Shown piece by piece: positions 27,594-35,495 of a DNA stretch of 64,000 nucleotides. The notes under the pieces are model-generated. The model was not told where the DNA came from and made no database searches. It was given only the letters and a program-made list of their open reading frames with translations. The translations under genes were made by a program, and so were the position numbers. The stretch is from Leeuwenhoekiella blandensis MED217 (GTDB taxonomy: Bacteria > Bacteroidota > Bacteroidia > Flavobacteriales > Flavobacteriaceae): assembly GCF_000152985.1 (NCBI RefSeq), contig NZ_CH672395.1:2548461-2612460 (forward strand). The letters are read 5' to 3'. Numbering within the stretch: the stretch's first letter is position 1; each line of letters begins with the position of its first letter.

Positions 27594-28843
27594 ACGCACG
27601 CATCACTCAGGCAACCCTCCTAGACGAGAGTAACGAACACCACGGAAATCAAGTCGATATCAGGATTGAAAACGGAATCATAACCGAAATCGCGTCAAGT
27701 CTTGATCCCAAAAACGGAGAAGAACAACTTCAGTTTGAAAACCTTATCGTTTCTGCCGGTTGGTTCGATAGTAGTGTAAGCATTGGTGAACCGGGATATG
27801 AAGAGCGCGAGACCATACTTAACGGACTCAAAGTAGCCGCTAAAAGTGGTTTTACTTCAATTGCTGTAAACCCGAATACGTTACCAGTAACTGATACGAA
27901 TGCTGCAGTTTCATTTTTAAAAAACAAAGCCGCTGGGAATGCGGTTGCGCTGTATCCTATAGGTGCGCTCACCCGCAATGCAGAAGGCACAGACTTGGCA
28001 GAATTGTATGACATGCAACAAGCTGGCGCTGTCGCTTTTGGCGATTACCAACATTCGATAAGCAACCCGAATCTTATTAAAATTGCTTTGCAATATGCGC
28101 AAGGATTTGACGGACTCGTACTTTCTTTTCCGCAAGAAAATGATTTGATCATAAAAGGGGTTGCAAATGAAGGAGAAACAGCCATTAAACTCGGTCTTAA
28201 AGGAATTCCCGCTCTTTCTGAACATATTCAGGTAGCGCGTGACCTGTATATTTTAGAATATACCGGCGGAAAATTACATATCCCAACCATTTCTACTGCG
28301 CAAAGTGTTGCTCTTATTAAAGAGGCAAAAGCCAAAGGTCTTGATGTAACCTGTAGCGTGGCTATTGCTAATCTATTTTATACCGAAGAAGTTCTTGAAG
28401 ATTTTGACACCCGTTACAAAGTCTTACCGCCGTTACGCACCGAAACCGATCGCCAGGCCTTAATCGCAGCAATAAAAGAGGGCACGATAGATATGGTTAC
28501 AAGTGATCACAATCCGCTTGATATTGAATTGAAAAAGCTTGAGTTTGATCACGCAAAATTTGGTACGATCGCCCAAGAAGCAACTCTAGGCGCTCTATTG
28601 ACTTTAGTTTCAGAAGAAAGAGCAGTTAAATTGCTTACTGCCGGTAGCGAACGTTTTACAGGTACAACATCAAAAATAAAAATAGGGCAACCTGCAAACC
28701 TTAGTTTATTTACAGCAAATGGAACTTCGGTATTTGGGAAAGAAGACATACGCTCAAAATCTAAGAACTCTGCTTTCTTAGGAGCTCAATTAAAAGGAAA
28801 AGTTTATGGCATTTTTGCCAACAACCAATTTATAGCATCATAA
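27590..28843 (+). CDS. Dihydroorotase homologue without catalytic metal ligands
   Basis: This 417-residue protein aligns by eye with class I dihydroorotases/allantoinases along its whole length: AGWFDSSVSIGEPGYEERETI, SIAVNPNTLPVTD, HIPTISTAQSVALIKEAKAKGL and TSDHNPLDIE. The first HxH is Ser62-Val-Ser64. The usual HAED region is SFPQEND, and the HiSTaqS region lacks its leading histidine. Only the SDHNP aspartate motif survives. It is therefore probably inactive. Non-catalytic PyrC-like partners of aspartate transcarbamoylase are known in other bacteria, and a similar structural role is possible. It overlaps the BatA-type gene by 4 bases and the next gene by 1. Confidence 0.85.
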   Translation: MNARITQATLLDESNEHHGNQVDIRIENGIITEIASSLDPKNGEEQLQFENLIVSAGWFDSSVSIGEPGYEERETILNGLKVAAKSGFTSIAVNPNTLPVTDTNAAVSFLKNKAAGNAVALYPIGALTRNAEGTDLAELYDMQQAGAVAFGDYQHSISNPNLIKIALQYAQGFDGLVLSFPQENDLIIKGVANEGETAIKLGLKGIPALSEHIQVARDLYILEYTGGKLHIPTISTAQSVALIKEAKAKGLDVTCSVAIANLFYTEEVLEDFDTRYKVLPPLRTETDRQALIAAIKEGTIDMVTSDHNPLDIELKKLEFDHAKFGTIAQEATLGALLTLVSEERAVKLLTAGSERFTGTTSKIKIGQPANLSLFTANGTSVFGKEDIRSKSKNSAFLGAQLKGKVYGIFANNQFIAS

Positions 28844-29172
28844 TGACTCTTGAAGACGTAAAACAAGGTAAAACCACAGCCATAGTTTCTTATCTAACTA
28901 TGTTAGGAACTATCATCGCTATTTTTATGAATATGGAACCCAAAAATTCATTTGCGCGTTTTCATATTCGCCAAGCATTTGGTGTTTTTCTCACCTTTTT
29001 TGCATTGGGCTTTTTAGTCTCCTATTTAAACAGCTGGCCGGCCTCCATTGGTTTCTACGTTTTTATTTTCATTCTTTGGGGATATGGCTTTGTAAACGCT
29101 GTGCAAGGAAACATCGTACCGGTACCGATTCTTGGAAAATGGTATCAAAAATGGTTCACTTTTATCGAATAA
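28843..29172 (+). CDS. Small multipass membrane protein, DUF4870-like
   Basis: The 109-residue protein has three hydrophobic stretches at about 17-32, 47-65 and 69-90. Short conserved-looking sequences include SYLTMLGTIIAIFMN, FARFHIRQAFGVFLT and QGNIVPVPILGKWYQKW. These match the outline of small DUF4870/Tic20-like import-component proteins, which have no defined role in Bacteroidota. Its start codon overlaps the stop of the dihydroorotase-like gene by 1 base and the esterase gene follows after 1 base, so it belongs to a tightly packed operon from 25686 to 29827. Confidence 0.75.
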   Translation: MTLEDVKQGKTTAIVSYLTMLGTIIAIFMNMEPKNSFARFHIRQAFGVFLTFFALGFLVSYLNSWPASIGFYVFIFILWGYGFVNAVQGNIVPVPILGKWYQKWFTFIE

Positions 29173-29173
29173 T

Positions 29174-29827
29174 ATGGCACAACTATCATTAGAACATCTT
29201 ATACAAAAACCCAAAAAGGCTTCAGAAAATAAGCCTCCGCTGCTGTTACTATTGCACGGTTATGGCAGTAATGAGCAAGACCTTTTTTCTTTTGCTCCGG
29301 AGTTACCTGAGGAATATTTTGTGATTTCAGCAAAAGCTCCAATGCCTATGCAACCTTATGGCAATGCGTGGTACACGATACACTGGGATGCTTCTAATGG
29401 TAAATGGTCTGATGACGAGGAAGCGATTGAAGCGCGTGAACTCATTAAAAAGTTTATAGATGAAGTTGTGACAGCGTATGACCTCGACGGCTCTAATGTC
29501 ACGCTATTGGGTTTCAGTCAAGGCTGTATTTTAAGTTATGCTGTGGCACTCACCTATCCTGAAAAAATTAAAAACGTAATCGCTTTGAGCGGATACATCA
29601 ATGAAGCTATCATTGAACCGAAGACAGATTTAAGCCTGTATGAGCACCTATCTATTTTTAGTTCGCATGGTACCGTTGATCAAGTTATTCCGGTTGAAGC
29701 TGCTCGTAAGATTCAGTCCTATTTGACACCTTTAGGTATTGAAGCAAAACTTCACGAATACCCTGTGGGCCACGGTGTAGCACCACAAAATTTTTACGAT
29801 TTAAAAGATTGGCTGCTTAAGCACTAA
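29174..29827 (+). CDS. Phospholipase/carboxylesterase-type alpha/beta hydrolase
   Basis: This 217-residue serine hydrolase belongs to the phospholipase/carboxylesterase family (COG0400, YpfH type). The oxyanion region is LLLLHGYGSNEQDL. The nucleophile elbow is GFSQGC, and the aspartate and histidine of the triad are likely in HGTVDQVIP and VGHGVAPQ. No signal peptide is present. The ATG at 29174 is chosen because it gives a normal N-terminus and follows the previous stop by 1 base. It is the last gene of the operon, converging with a hypothetical gene whose 3' end overlaps it by 4 bases. Confidence 0.9.
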   Translation: MAQLSLEHLIQKPKKASENKPPLLLLLHGYGSNEQDLFSFAPELPEEYFVISAKAPMPMQPYGNAWYTIHWDASNGKWSDDEEAIEARELIKKFIDEVVTAYDLDGSNVTLLGFSQGCILSYAVALTYPEKIKNVIALSGYINEAIIEPKTDLSLYEHLSIFSSHGTVDQVIPVEAARKIQSYLTPLGIEAKLHEYPVGHGVAPQNFYDLKDWLLKH

Positions 29828-30306
29828 GGATAAATGACACTTTGAAGTGTTTCAAATGTGATTTCACCATCCTTTGAAACATCATAGAGTAAAATAAGTT
29901 CGCCCCAGCGTTTCCCATCACTAAAATCGGTGATTACCCATTTGTGGTTGAGCACTTCTACTTTGTTGATCTGGAAAACACCAGTGGCATTTTCATAAGG
30001 AATAAGCGCATTTCCTGAAGCAGTGTTTTTACTTATTAAAGCGCTTTCAATTTTAGATTCTAAAGCGTCAACTTCGATCCCAAAACGATCAAAGTACGCA
30101 TATGCATGCTCGTTTCCGTTCAATTGAAAATAGCGCGTGCCTTCATTTTCTTTAAGTGCATTTAAAGAATCGGCAGCGGTGAGTTGTGATTCAAGCTTTG
30201 CAATTTTTGACTCCTGAGCTTCAAAAAGTTTTGTTGAATTTACATACTGAAAAACCACCCATAAAGCGGTAAATAAAAATAAGTACATAAATATATTTCT
30301 GCGCAT
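29824..30306 (-). CDS. Hypothetical membrane-anchored protein
   Basis: A 160-residue protein with one N-terminal hydrophobic segment (residues 5-20), a basic N-terminus (MRRN) and then a coiled-coil-like stretch (EAQESKIAKLESQLTAADSL). A globular C-terminal half has a WVITDFSDGKRWGELILLYDV segment. I do not recognise a named family. It is probably anchored in the inner membrane and faces the periplasm. It lies 4 bases after the MBL hydrolase stop and shares that strand, so it is cotranscribed. The 4-base antisense overlap with the esterase gene is compatible with convergent neighbours. Confidence 0.7.
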   Translation of the reverse strand: MRRNIFMYLFLFTALWVVFQYVNSTKLFEAQESKIAKLESQLTAADSLNALKENEGTRYFQLNGNEHAYAYFDRFGIEVDALESKIESALISKNTASGNALIPYENATGVFQINKVEVLNHKWVITDFSDGKRWGELILLYDVSKDGEITFETLQSVIYP

Positions 30307-30310
30307 AATC

Positions 30311-31093
30311 TTAAAGTTCTAATTGTAAACCATCGTAGGCCAGATGTACATTTTCTGGAAGTTGCTTTTCAACTTCTGCGTGAAAGCCCAGCAGATGACT
30401 TATATGTGTGAAATAGGTTTTTTTCGGTTTGATCTCTTCAACAAAAGCTAAAGCTTCCTCTAAATTAAAGTGAGAATAATGAGGTTCTTCACGCAACGCG
30501 TTCACCACCAAAACGTCGAGATCTCTTAGCTTTTCTTTCTCTTCCGCAGCAATGGTTTTGACATCGGTTAAATAGGCAAAGTTACCAAAGCGATAGCCAA
30601 AGACTTGTAATTTTCCGTGCATCACATTTACAGGTTCCACGTGTAGATCGTTTATTTCAAAAGAAACATTATTGGTCACCTCATAAACCTCTACAGCCGG
30701 AGCTCCGGGATAGCGGTTTTCAGTCTCAAAAATATATTCAAAACGCTTTTTGAGTTCATCTAGAACCCGTTGATGCGCATAAATGGGAATATCACCTTGT
30801 CTAAAAAAGAAGGGTCTGATATCATCTAAACCGGCAGTATGATCTGCATGCTCGTGTGTAAACAATAAAGCCTCAAGATGAGTAACCTTATTTGAAAGCA
30901 TTTGTTGCCTAAAATCTGGACCGCAATCTATGACATAATTAGCACCCTCAAATTCGATCAAAATTGACACCCGCAAACGTTTGTCTCGGGGGTCTGTGCT
31001 CATGCAAACCGGGTGTGTGCTACCAATGATGGGGATTCCTTGTGATGTACCTGTGCCTAAAAAGGTGATTCTCAAAGCTGTGAAATTTAGCAC
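30311..31093 (-). CDS. MBL-fold metallo-hydrolase (PhnP/RNase Z-like)
   Basis: This 260-residue protein carries the metallo-beta-lactamase signature FTHEHADHTAGLDD (His80, His82, Asp84, His85), with an upstream strand segment FLGTGTSQGIPIIGS. The later HGKLQVFGYRFG and THISHLLGFHAEVEKQLP provide further metal-ligand histidines. It resembles PhnP-like phosphodiesterases of the beta-lactamase superfamily. Start is a GTG at 31093, giving MLNFTALRITFLG; a later start inside is possible. It is divergent from the next gene and upstream of the small hypothetical gene. The substrate is unknown. Confidence 0.88.
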   Translation of the reverse strand: MLNFTALRITFLGTGTSQGIPIIGSTHPVCMSTDPRDKRLRVSILIEFEGANYVIDCGPDFRQQMLSNKVTHLEALLFTHEHADHTAGLDDIRPFFFRQGDIPIYAHQRVLDELKKRFEYIFETENRYPGAPAVEVYEVTNNVSFEINDLHVEPVNVMHGKLQVFGYRFGNFAYLTDVKTIAAEEKEKLRDLDVLVVNALREEPHYSHFNLEEALAFVEEIKPKKTYFTHISHLLGFHAEVEKQLPENVHLAYDGLQLEL

Positions 31094-31184
31094 AAAACTA
31101 CACTTAATTTTTTGTAAGCCCTACCATTTTGTTACCTTTAACCCGCAAAGGAAACAACCAATACTCACCCATAAAAAACGTGCT

Positions 31185-32636
31185 ATGCCAATCACAATTC
31201 AAGGTGATAGAGAGTTTGAAAATATCCCGTCGATAAATAATAAAGCCCTACGAATAAATCTTAACCAAAATATCTACGGTACGTTTGCCGAGATTGGTGC
31301 CGGTCAAGAAACAGTACGACACTTTTTTAGAGCTGGAGGCGCAAGCGGAACAATTGCTAAAGCGATGTCTGCCTACGACAAAGATTTTAGTGACGCTGTT
31401 TACGGCGTTGAACACGATCATCGTTACGTTACCGAGGCAAGACTTAAAAAAATGCTGGCTCACGAAACCAATCTGTTAGAAAACAGAATTTCTCGTGAGA
31501 AGCATCCTAATAAGATCTATTTTACCTATGCTAATACTGTCGCGACCATTGATTTTGCAAAAAAATACAAAGGTCACGGTTGGGTAGGAATTAAATATCA
31601 AGTAGAGCCACAAGCAGAATTTAATGAGATAATCCTTCACGTACGCTTTCACGAGACTGATGCACGCTTGCAACAGCTTACCTTGGGTACCTTAGGTGTA
31701 AACCTCATTTATGGTGCATATTATAAATATGATTCGCCTAAAAAATTGCTACGCTACCTTTATGACCATATCGATAAAGATCAAATCGAGATCGATATGA
31801 TCAACTTCTCGGGACCGGTTTTCTCTAAAGTAGACAACCGCTTGATGAGTTTACAGCTCGTGAAAAACGGATTTACCGATGCGGTAATGTTTGGCCCCGA
31901 TGGCAACAATATTCTTTCAGCTAAAATTCTTTATAAGAAAAACATTCTTGCGCTGCGCGGAAGTTTTAGACCGGTGACTAAAGTGAACACCGATATGTAC
32001 CGAAAATCCCTGGAAATCTTTCTAAGTGAAAATCGGGTTAAAGAAGAAAACACCGAAGTTATTTTTGAGATCACCCTTTCTAACCTGCGCGCTGAAGGTG
32101 AGATCGATGAGGAAGATTTTATGGCCAGAGCCCGATTATTATGTAATCTGGGACATACCGTAATGATTTCTAACTTTCAGGAATATTACAGACTTGTTGA
32201 ATATTTCTCTCGCTATACCAAAGAGCGTATGGGGCTCGCAATGGGTGTTAACAACCTGATCGATATTTTTGACGAATCCTATTATCGTCACTTGAGTGGT
32301 GGTATTCTAGAAGCTTTTGGTAAATTATTCTTTAAAGATCTACGCGTGTATCTCTATCCAATGCGTGATCCTGAAACTGGAGAATTCTTTACCAGTGAAA
32401 ACTTAAAAGTGCATCCACGTATGAAAGAATTGTATAAATTCTTTAAATACAACGGTCGCGTAGTAGATATTGAAGATTACAATCCAGATATTCTTAATGT
32501 ATTCTCGCGTCAAGTGCTTAAAATGATTTCTAACTCAGAAGAAGGTTGGGAACAAATGCTTCCTAAGGGAATTGCTCAACAAATAAAAGAACAAGGATTG
32601 TTTGATTACAAACCAAAAACTATCGAACAGGAATAA
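31185..32636 (+). CDS. Conserved uncharacterised flavobacterial protein
   Basis: A 483-residue cytoplasmic protein of a family common in Bacteroidota but without clear function. I recall database names such as nicotinate-nucleotide adenylyltransferase for close relatives, but I see no GxFxPxHxGH nucleotidyltransferase motif, so I do not endorse them. Characteristic sequences are EIGAGQETVRHFFRAGGASGT (21-residue span, residues 32-52), HETDARLQQLTLGTLGVN and ALRGSFRPVTKVNTDMY. The start is taken at 31185 (MPITIQGDREFENIP). An upstream frame extension to 30981 exists but lies in the divergent MBL gene. A strong terminator follows. Confidence 0.7.
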   Translation: MPITIQGDREFENIPSINNKALRINLNQNIYGTFAEIGAGQETVRHFFRAGGASGTIAKAMSAYDKDFSDAVYGVEHDHRYVTEARLKKMLAHETNLLENRISREKHPNKIYFTYANTVATIDFAKKYKGHGWVGIKYQVEPQAEFNEIILHVRFHETDARLQQLTLGTLGVNLIYGAYYKYDSPKKLLRYLYDHIDKDQIEIDMINFSGPVFSKVDNRLMSLQLVKNGFTDAVMFGPDGNNILSAKILYKKNILALRGSFRPVTKVNTDMYRKSLEIFLSENRVKEENTEVIFEITLSNLRAEGEIDEEDFMARARLLCNLGHTVMISNFQEYYRLVEYFSRYTKERMGLAMGVNNLIDIFDESYYRHLSGGILEAFGKLFFKDLRVYLYPMRDPETGEFFTSENLKVHPRMKELYKFFKYNGRVVDIEDYNPDILNVFSRQVLKMISNSEEGWEQMLPKGIAQQIKEQGLFDYKPKTIEQE

Positions 32637-32653
32637 ATCTTCTTGTGCTAGTG

Positions 32654-32701
32654 CCAATAAAAAATCCCGAACATTAATTAATGTTCGGGATTTTTTATTG
32701 G
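32654..32701. terminator. Bidirectional intrinsic terminator
   Basis: A 48-base perfect palindrome (arms CCAATAAAAAATCCCGAACATTAA, 24 bases each, and complement) separates the forward uncharacterised gene from reverse hisS. A-rich and T-rich ends suit termination in both directions. Confidence 0.9.
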
Positions 32702-32716
32702 AAACAATTTTGGTTT

Positions 32717-34087
32717 TTAAGCTAGGGCTGCTTTCAACCCTTCAAGATCAACACGCGTTTGATCTCCTGTTTTCATATTTTTTAAGGTGTAAACCCCTTC
32801 TTCCATTTCTTGTGTTCCTGCTAAAACTACAAATTGAATATTGCGCTTATCTGCGTGTGACATTTGCTTTTTCATTTTGGCAGCATCAGGATATAATTCT
32901 GAAGTGATTCCTGCTTCGCGTAAAGCTTTTACCGCTTTCAAACAATACAGCGATTCTGCTTCGCCAAAATTTATGAACAGTAATTTGGTTCCTTTAATCG
33001 CTTGCTCAGGAAAAAGACCAAGTTCTTCAAGCACCAAATAAATACGGTCAAGACCAAAAGAAATACCAACACCACTCATATTTTTCAATCCAAAAATCCC
33101 GGTAAGATCATCATAACGGCCACCGCCTCCTATGCTTCCCATCTTTACACCTTCGGGAGCAGCAACTTCAAAAATCGCCCCCGTATAATAATTCAGTCCG
33201 CGGGCTAAAGTCACATCAAGATCAAGAGTGACTGTTGTAAGTCCGAGCGCTTCAATTTTATCATTGATATACGCCAATTCTTCAATTCCTTGTTTTCCCA
33301 CATCTGAATCCGCAAGTAGCTGATTCAACAGTTCAAGTTTTTCAGCAAAAGTTCCGCTTACATTGAAGATGGGTTTTACCCGTGTGATAGCTTCTTCAGA
33401 AATACCTTTGGCAAGCATTTCTTTGATCACACCTTCTTCTCCTATCTTATCGAGTTTATCTAAAGCGACTGTAAAATCGATGAGCTTATCTGCTGCACCA
33501 ATGGCTTCAGCAAGACCTGAAAGTATTTTTCGGTTATTCATTTTAACCGTGGTTCCCTTCAGTCCTAAATCGGTAAAAACCGCATCATACAACTGCACAA
33601 AGGCTACTTCCTGCAATAAAGAATCTGAACCTACAGCATCTGCATCACATTGAAAAAACTCTCTAAATCTTCCCTTTTGCGGACGATCTGCACGCCAAAC
33701 CGGCTGAATCTGATAGCGCTTAAAAGGAAATTCTATCTCGTTTTGATGCTGTACCACATAACGAGCAAAAGGCACGGTAAGGTCATAGCGCAATGCTTTT
33801 TCTGAAATTTCAGAAGTTAGTTTATTACTGTCACGCTCTTGATAAACCGAATCATTTACCTTGCTCAAATAATCGCCACTATTCAAAATCTTGAAAATAA
33901 GACGATCTCCTTCGTCGCCATATTTCCCCATCAAGGTGCTGCTATTCTCAAAAGAAGGCGTCTCAATAGGTTGAAAACCAAAAAGCTCAAAATTTGAACG
34001 CAACGTATTGATGATATAATTACGTCTTAAAACTTCTTCAGGTGAAAAATCGCGAGTACCTTTGGGTATGCTGGGTTTTTGAGCCAT
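32717..34087 (-). CDS. hisS: Histidine-tRNA ligase
   Basis: HisS charges tRNA-His. The 456-residue class II synthetase opens with [16 protein letters not shown], the usual N-terminus of the family. Motif 2 is in [13 protein letters not shown], and the histidine-specific [14 protein letters not shown] and motif 3 [17 protein letters not shown] lie near residues 285 and 345. The C-terminal anticodon-binding domain follows ([16 protein letters not shown] onward). No HisZ-like truncation is seen. It is transcribed alone towards the terminator at 32654-32701. A 19-base hairpin (34125-34143) lies in the upstream region. Confidence 0.97.
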   Translation of the reverse strand: MAQKPSIPKGTRDFSPEEVLRRNYIINTLRSNFELFGFQPIETPSFENSSTLMGKYGDEGDRLIFKILNSGDYLSKVNDSVYQERDSNKLTSEISEKALRYDLTVPFARYVVQHQNEIEFPFKRYQIQPVWRADRPQKGRFREFFQCDADAVGSDSLLQEVAFVQLYDAVFTDLGLKGTTVKMNNRKILSGLAEAIGAADKLIDFTVALDKLDKIGEEGVIKEMLAKGISEEAITRVKPIFNVSGTFAEKLELLNQLLADSDVGKQGIEELAYINDKIEALGLTTVTLDLDVTLARGLNYYTGAIFEVAAPEGVKMGSIGGGGRYDDLTGIFGLKNMSGVGISFGLDRIYLVLEELGLFPEQAIKGTKLLFINFGEAESLYCLKAVKALREAGITSELYPDAAKMKKQMSHADKRNIQFVVLAGTQEMEEGVYTLKNMKTGDQTRVDLEGLKAALA

Positions 34088-34124
34088 TTCTTTTGTAGTG
34101 TTGCGGTATATTTAATAATAAAAG

Positions 34125-34143
34125 CCAATGCCCATTGCATTGG
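34125..34143. repeat. Short hairpin upstream of hisS
   Basis: CCAATGC (34125-34131) pairs with GCATTGG (34137-34143) around a five-base loop. It is in the hisS upstream region on the reverse strand. No role is shown; an operator or a 5' UTR stem is possible. Confidence 0.4.
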
Positions 34144-34245
34144 GCCTGCAAATATCTTAAAAATTGAGGGTTTGTCCTGCTTAATTTTATAAAACGGTAA
34201 CATTTTTAGACATTAGTAGACCTATTGGTTCAAACCGGTAAATCT

Positions 34246-35487
34246 ATGTTCTCCTTATTTAGAGAAAATATTCGCATCGCCTACGATTCTATACGCAGTC
34301 AATTGCTTAGAACGATTCTCACAGTAGTTATCATCGCTATAGGGATAACTGCACTCGTGGCTATTTTAAGTCTTGTAAAAGCTCTGGAAAACACTATAAG
34401 TAGTGATTTTTCCTCTATGGGAGCCAACACCTTCAATATTCAGCGGTATGAGTTTACCACGCGCCGACGCGGAAGTGGAGAAAAACAAAAAATCAACCCT
34501 GTAATTCGCTATACCGAAGTAAAAGATTTTGAAGAGCGCTACACCTACCCGTTTACTCAAGTCTCGGTTTCTTTTACAGGAACTTCTTCGGCTGAAGTTA
34601 AATATGAAAATCTAGATACAGATCCTGAAGTTACCGTTGTAGGTGCAAATGAAAACTTTCTTGACAATGCGGGACTCGATCTCGATGTAGGTCGAAACTT
34701 CACGATGTTTGATGTTCAAAACAACAATAACGTGTGTATTCTGGGAAGCGATTTTAAAAACGGGCTCCTAAAAAATGTAAATCCTATTGGGCAAACCATC
34801 AGTATACGCGGAGCAAAGTTTAAGGTCGTTGGTGTTCTAGAAGAAAAAGGTTCGACTTTTGGAAACAATCAGGATTTACGTGTAATTATACCTATCCAAC
34901 TCGCACGTTCTATTTTTACTCAAGCTAATATCAACTATGCGTTGAGCGTAAAAGTTGACGATAAAGAAATGTTTGACGGCGCTCTTGACGAAGCCATTAT
35001 AACCTTCAGAAACATTAGAAAACTTGCTCCTGTTGAAGAAAATAACTTCGGCATCGGCCGAAGTGATGACCTCATTAATCAGATCTCACAAATAAGTGGA
35101 TATCTCTCTCTTGCAGCCTGGATTATTAGCCTAATCACCATTTTAGGATCATCGATCGCATTGATGAATATCATGCTTGTTTCGGTTACCGAACGTACGC
35201 GCGAGATTGGTGTTCGCAAAGCTTTAGGTGCAAAAAAATCGATTATTGCCGGTCAATTTCTGATGGAAACAATTATGATAGGTCAATTTGGAGGTTTGTT
35301 AGGTATTATATTAGGAATAGGTATTGGTATATTGATATCGACTGTAGCTAATTTCAATTTTACCACACCGTGGATGGCGATGCTCGCAGCTACTGCTGTT
35401 ACTTTAATCGTTGCAATTATCGCAGGATTATTCCCAGCCTTAAAAGCTGCCAAATTAGATCCTGTAGAATCTTTAAGATATGAGTAA
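34246..35487 (+). CDS. ABC transporter permease, MacB/FtsX type
   Basis: The 413-residue protein follows the MacB/FtsX plan. There is one N-terminal transmembrane helix (about 20-45), a large periplasmic domain with VVGANENFLDNAGLDLDVGRNF, then three C-terminal helices. The conserved cytoplasmic loop MLVSVTERTREIGVRKALGAKK precedes the last two helices. The chosen ATG follows a TTG at 34225 that would add seven residues. No ATPase is adjacent; the LolD-like ATPase at 22819 is a possible partner but 11 kb away. It could export lipoproteins, peptides or toxic compounds. Confidence 0.88.
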   Translation: MFSLFRENIRIAYDSIRSQLLRTILTVVIIAIGITALVAILSLVKALENTISSDFSSMGANTFNIQRYEFTTRRRGSGEKQKINPVIRYTEVKDFEERYTYPFTQVSVSFTGTSSAEVKYENLDTDPEVTVVGANENFLDNAGLDLDVGRNFTMFDVQNNNNVCILGSDFKNGLLKNVNPIGQTISIRGAKFKVVGVLEEKGSTFGNNQDLRVIIPIQLARSIFTQANINYALSVKVDDKEMFDGALDEAIITFRNIRKLAPVEENNFGIGRSDDLINQISQISGYLSLAAWIISLITILGSSIALMNIMLVSVTERTREIGVRKALGAKKSIIAGQFLMETIMIGQFGGLLGIILGIGIGILISTVANFNFTTPWMAMLAATAVTLIVAIIAGLFPALKAAKLDPVESLRYE

Positions 35488-35495
35488 TTTGTAAG

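Noticed and set aside
30981..31184. N-terminal extension of the 483-aa gene to 30981.
   Set aside because: The extension lies opposite the start of the MBL hydrolase, codes a Met/Cys/Pro-rich sequence unlike a protein N-terminus, and the ATG at 31185 gives a normal start.
31185..32636. Annotating the 483-aa gene as nicotinate-nucleotide adenylyltransferase.
   Set aside because: The GxFxPxHxGH nucleotidyltransferase motif is not visible, and the label is only remembered from database names. I left it uncharacterised.
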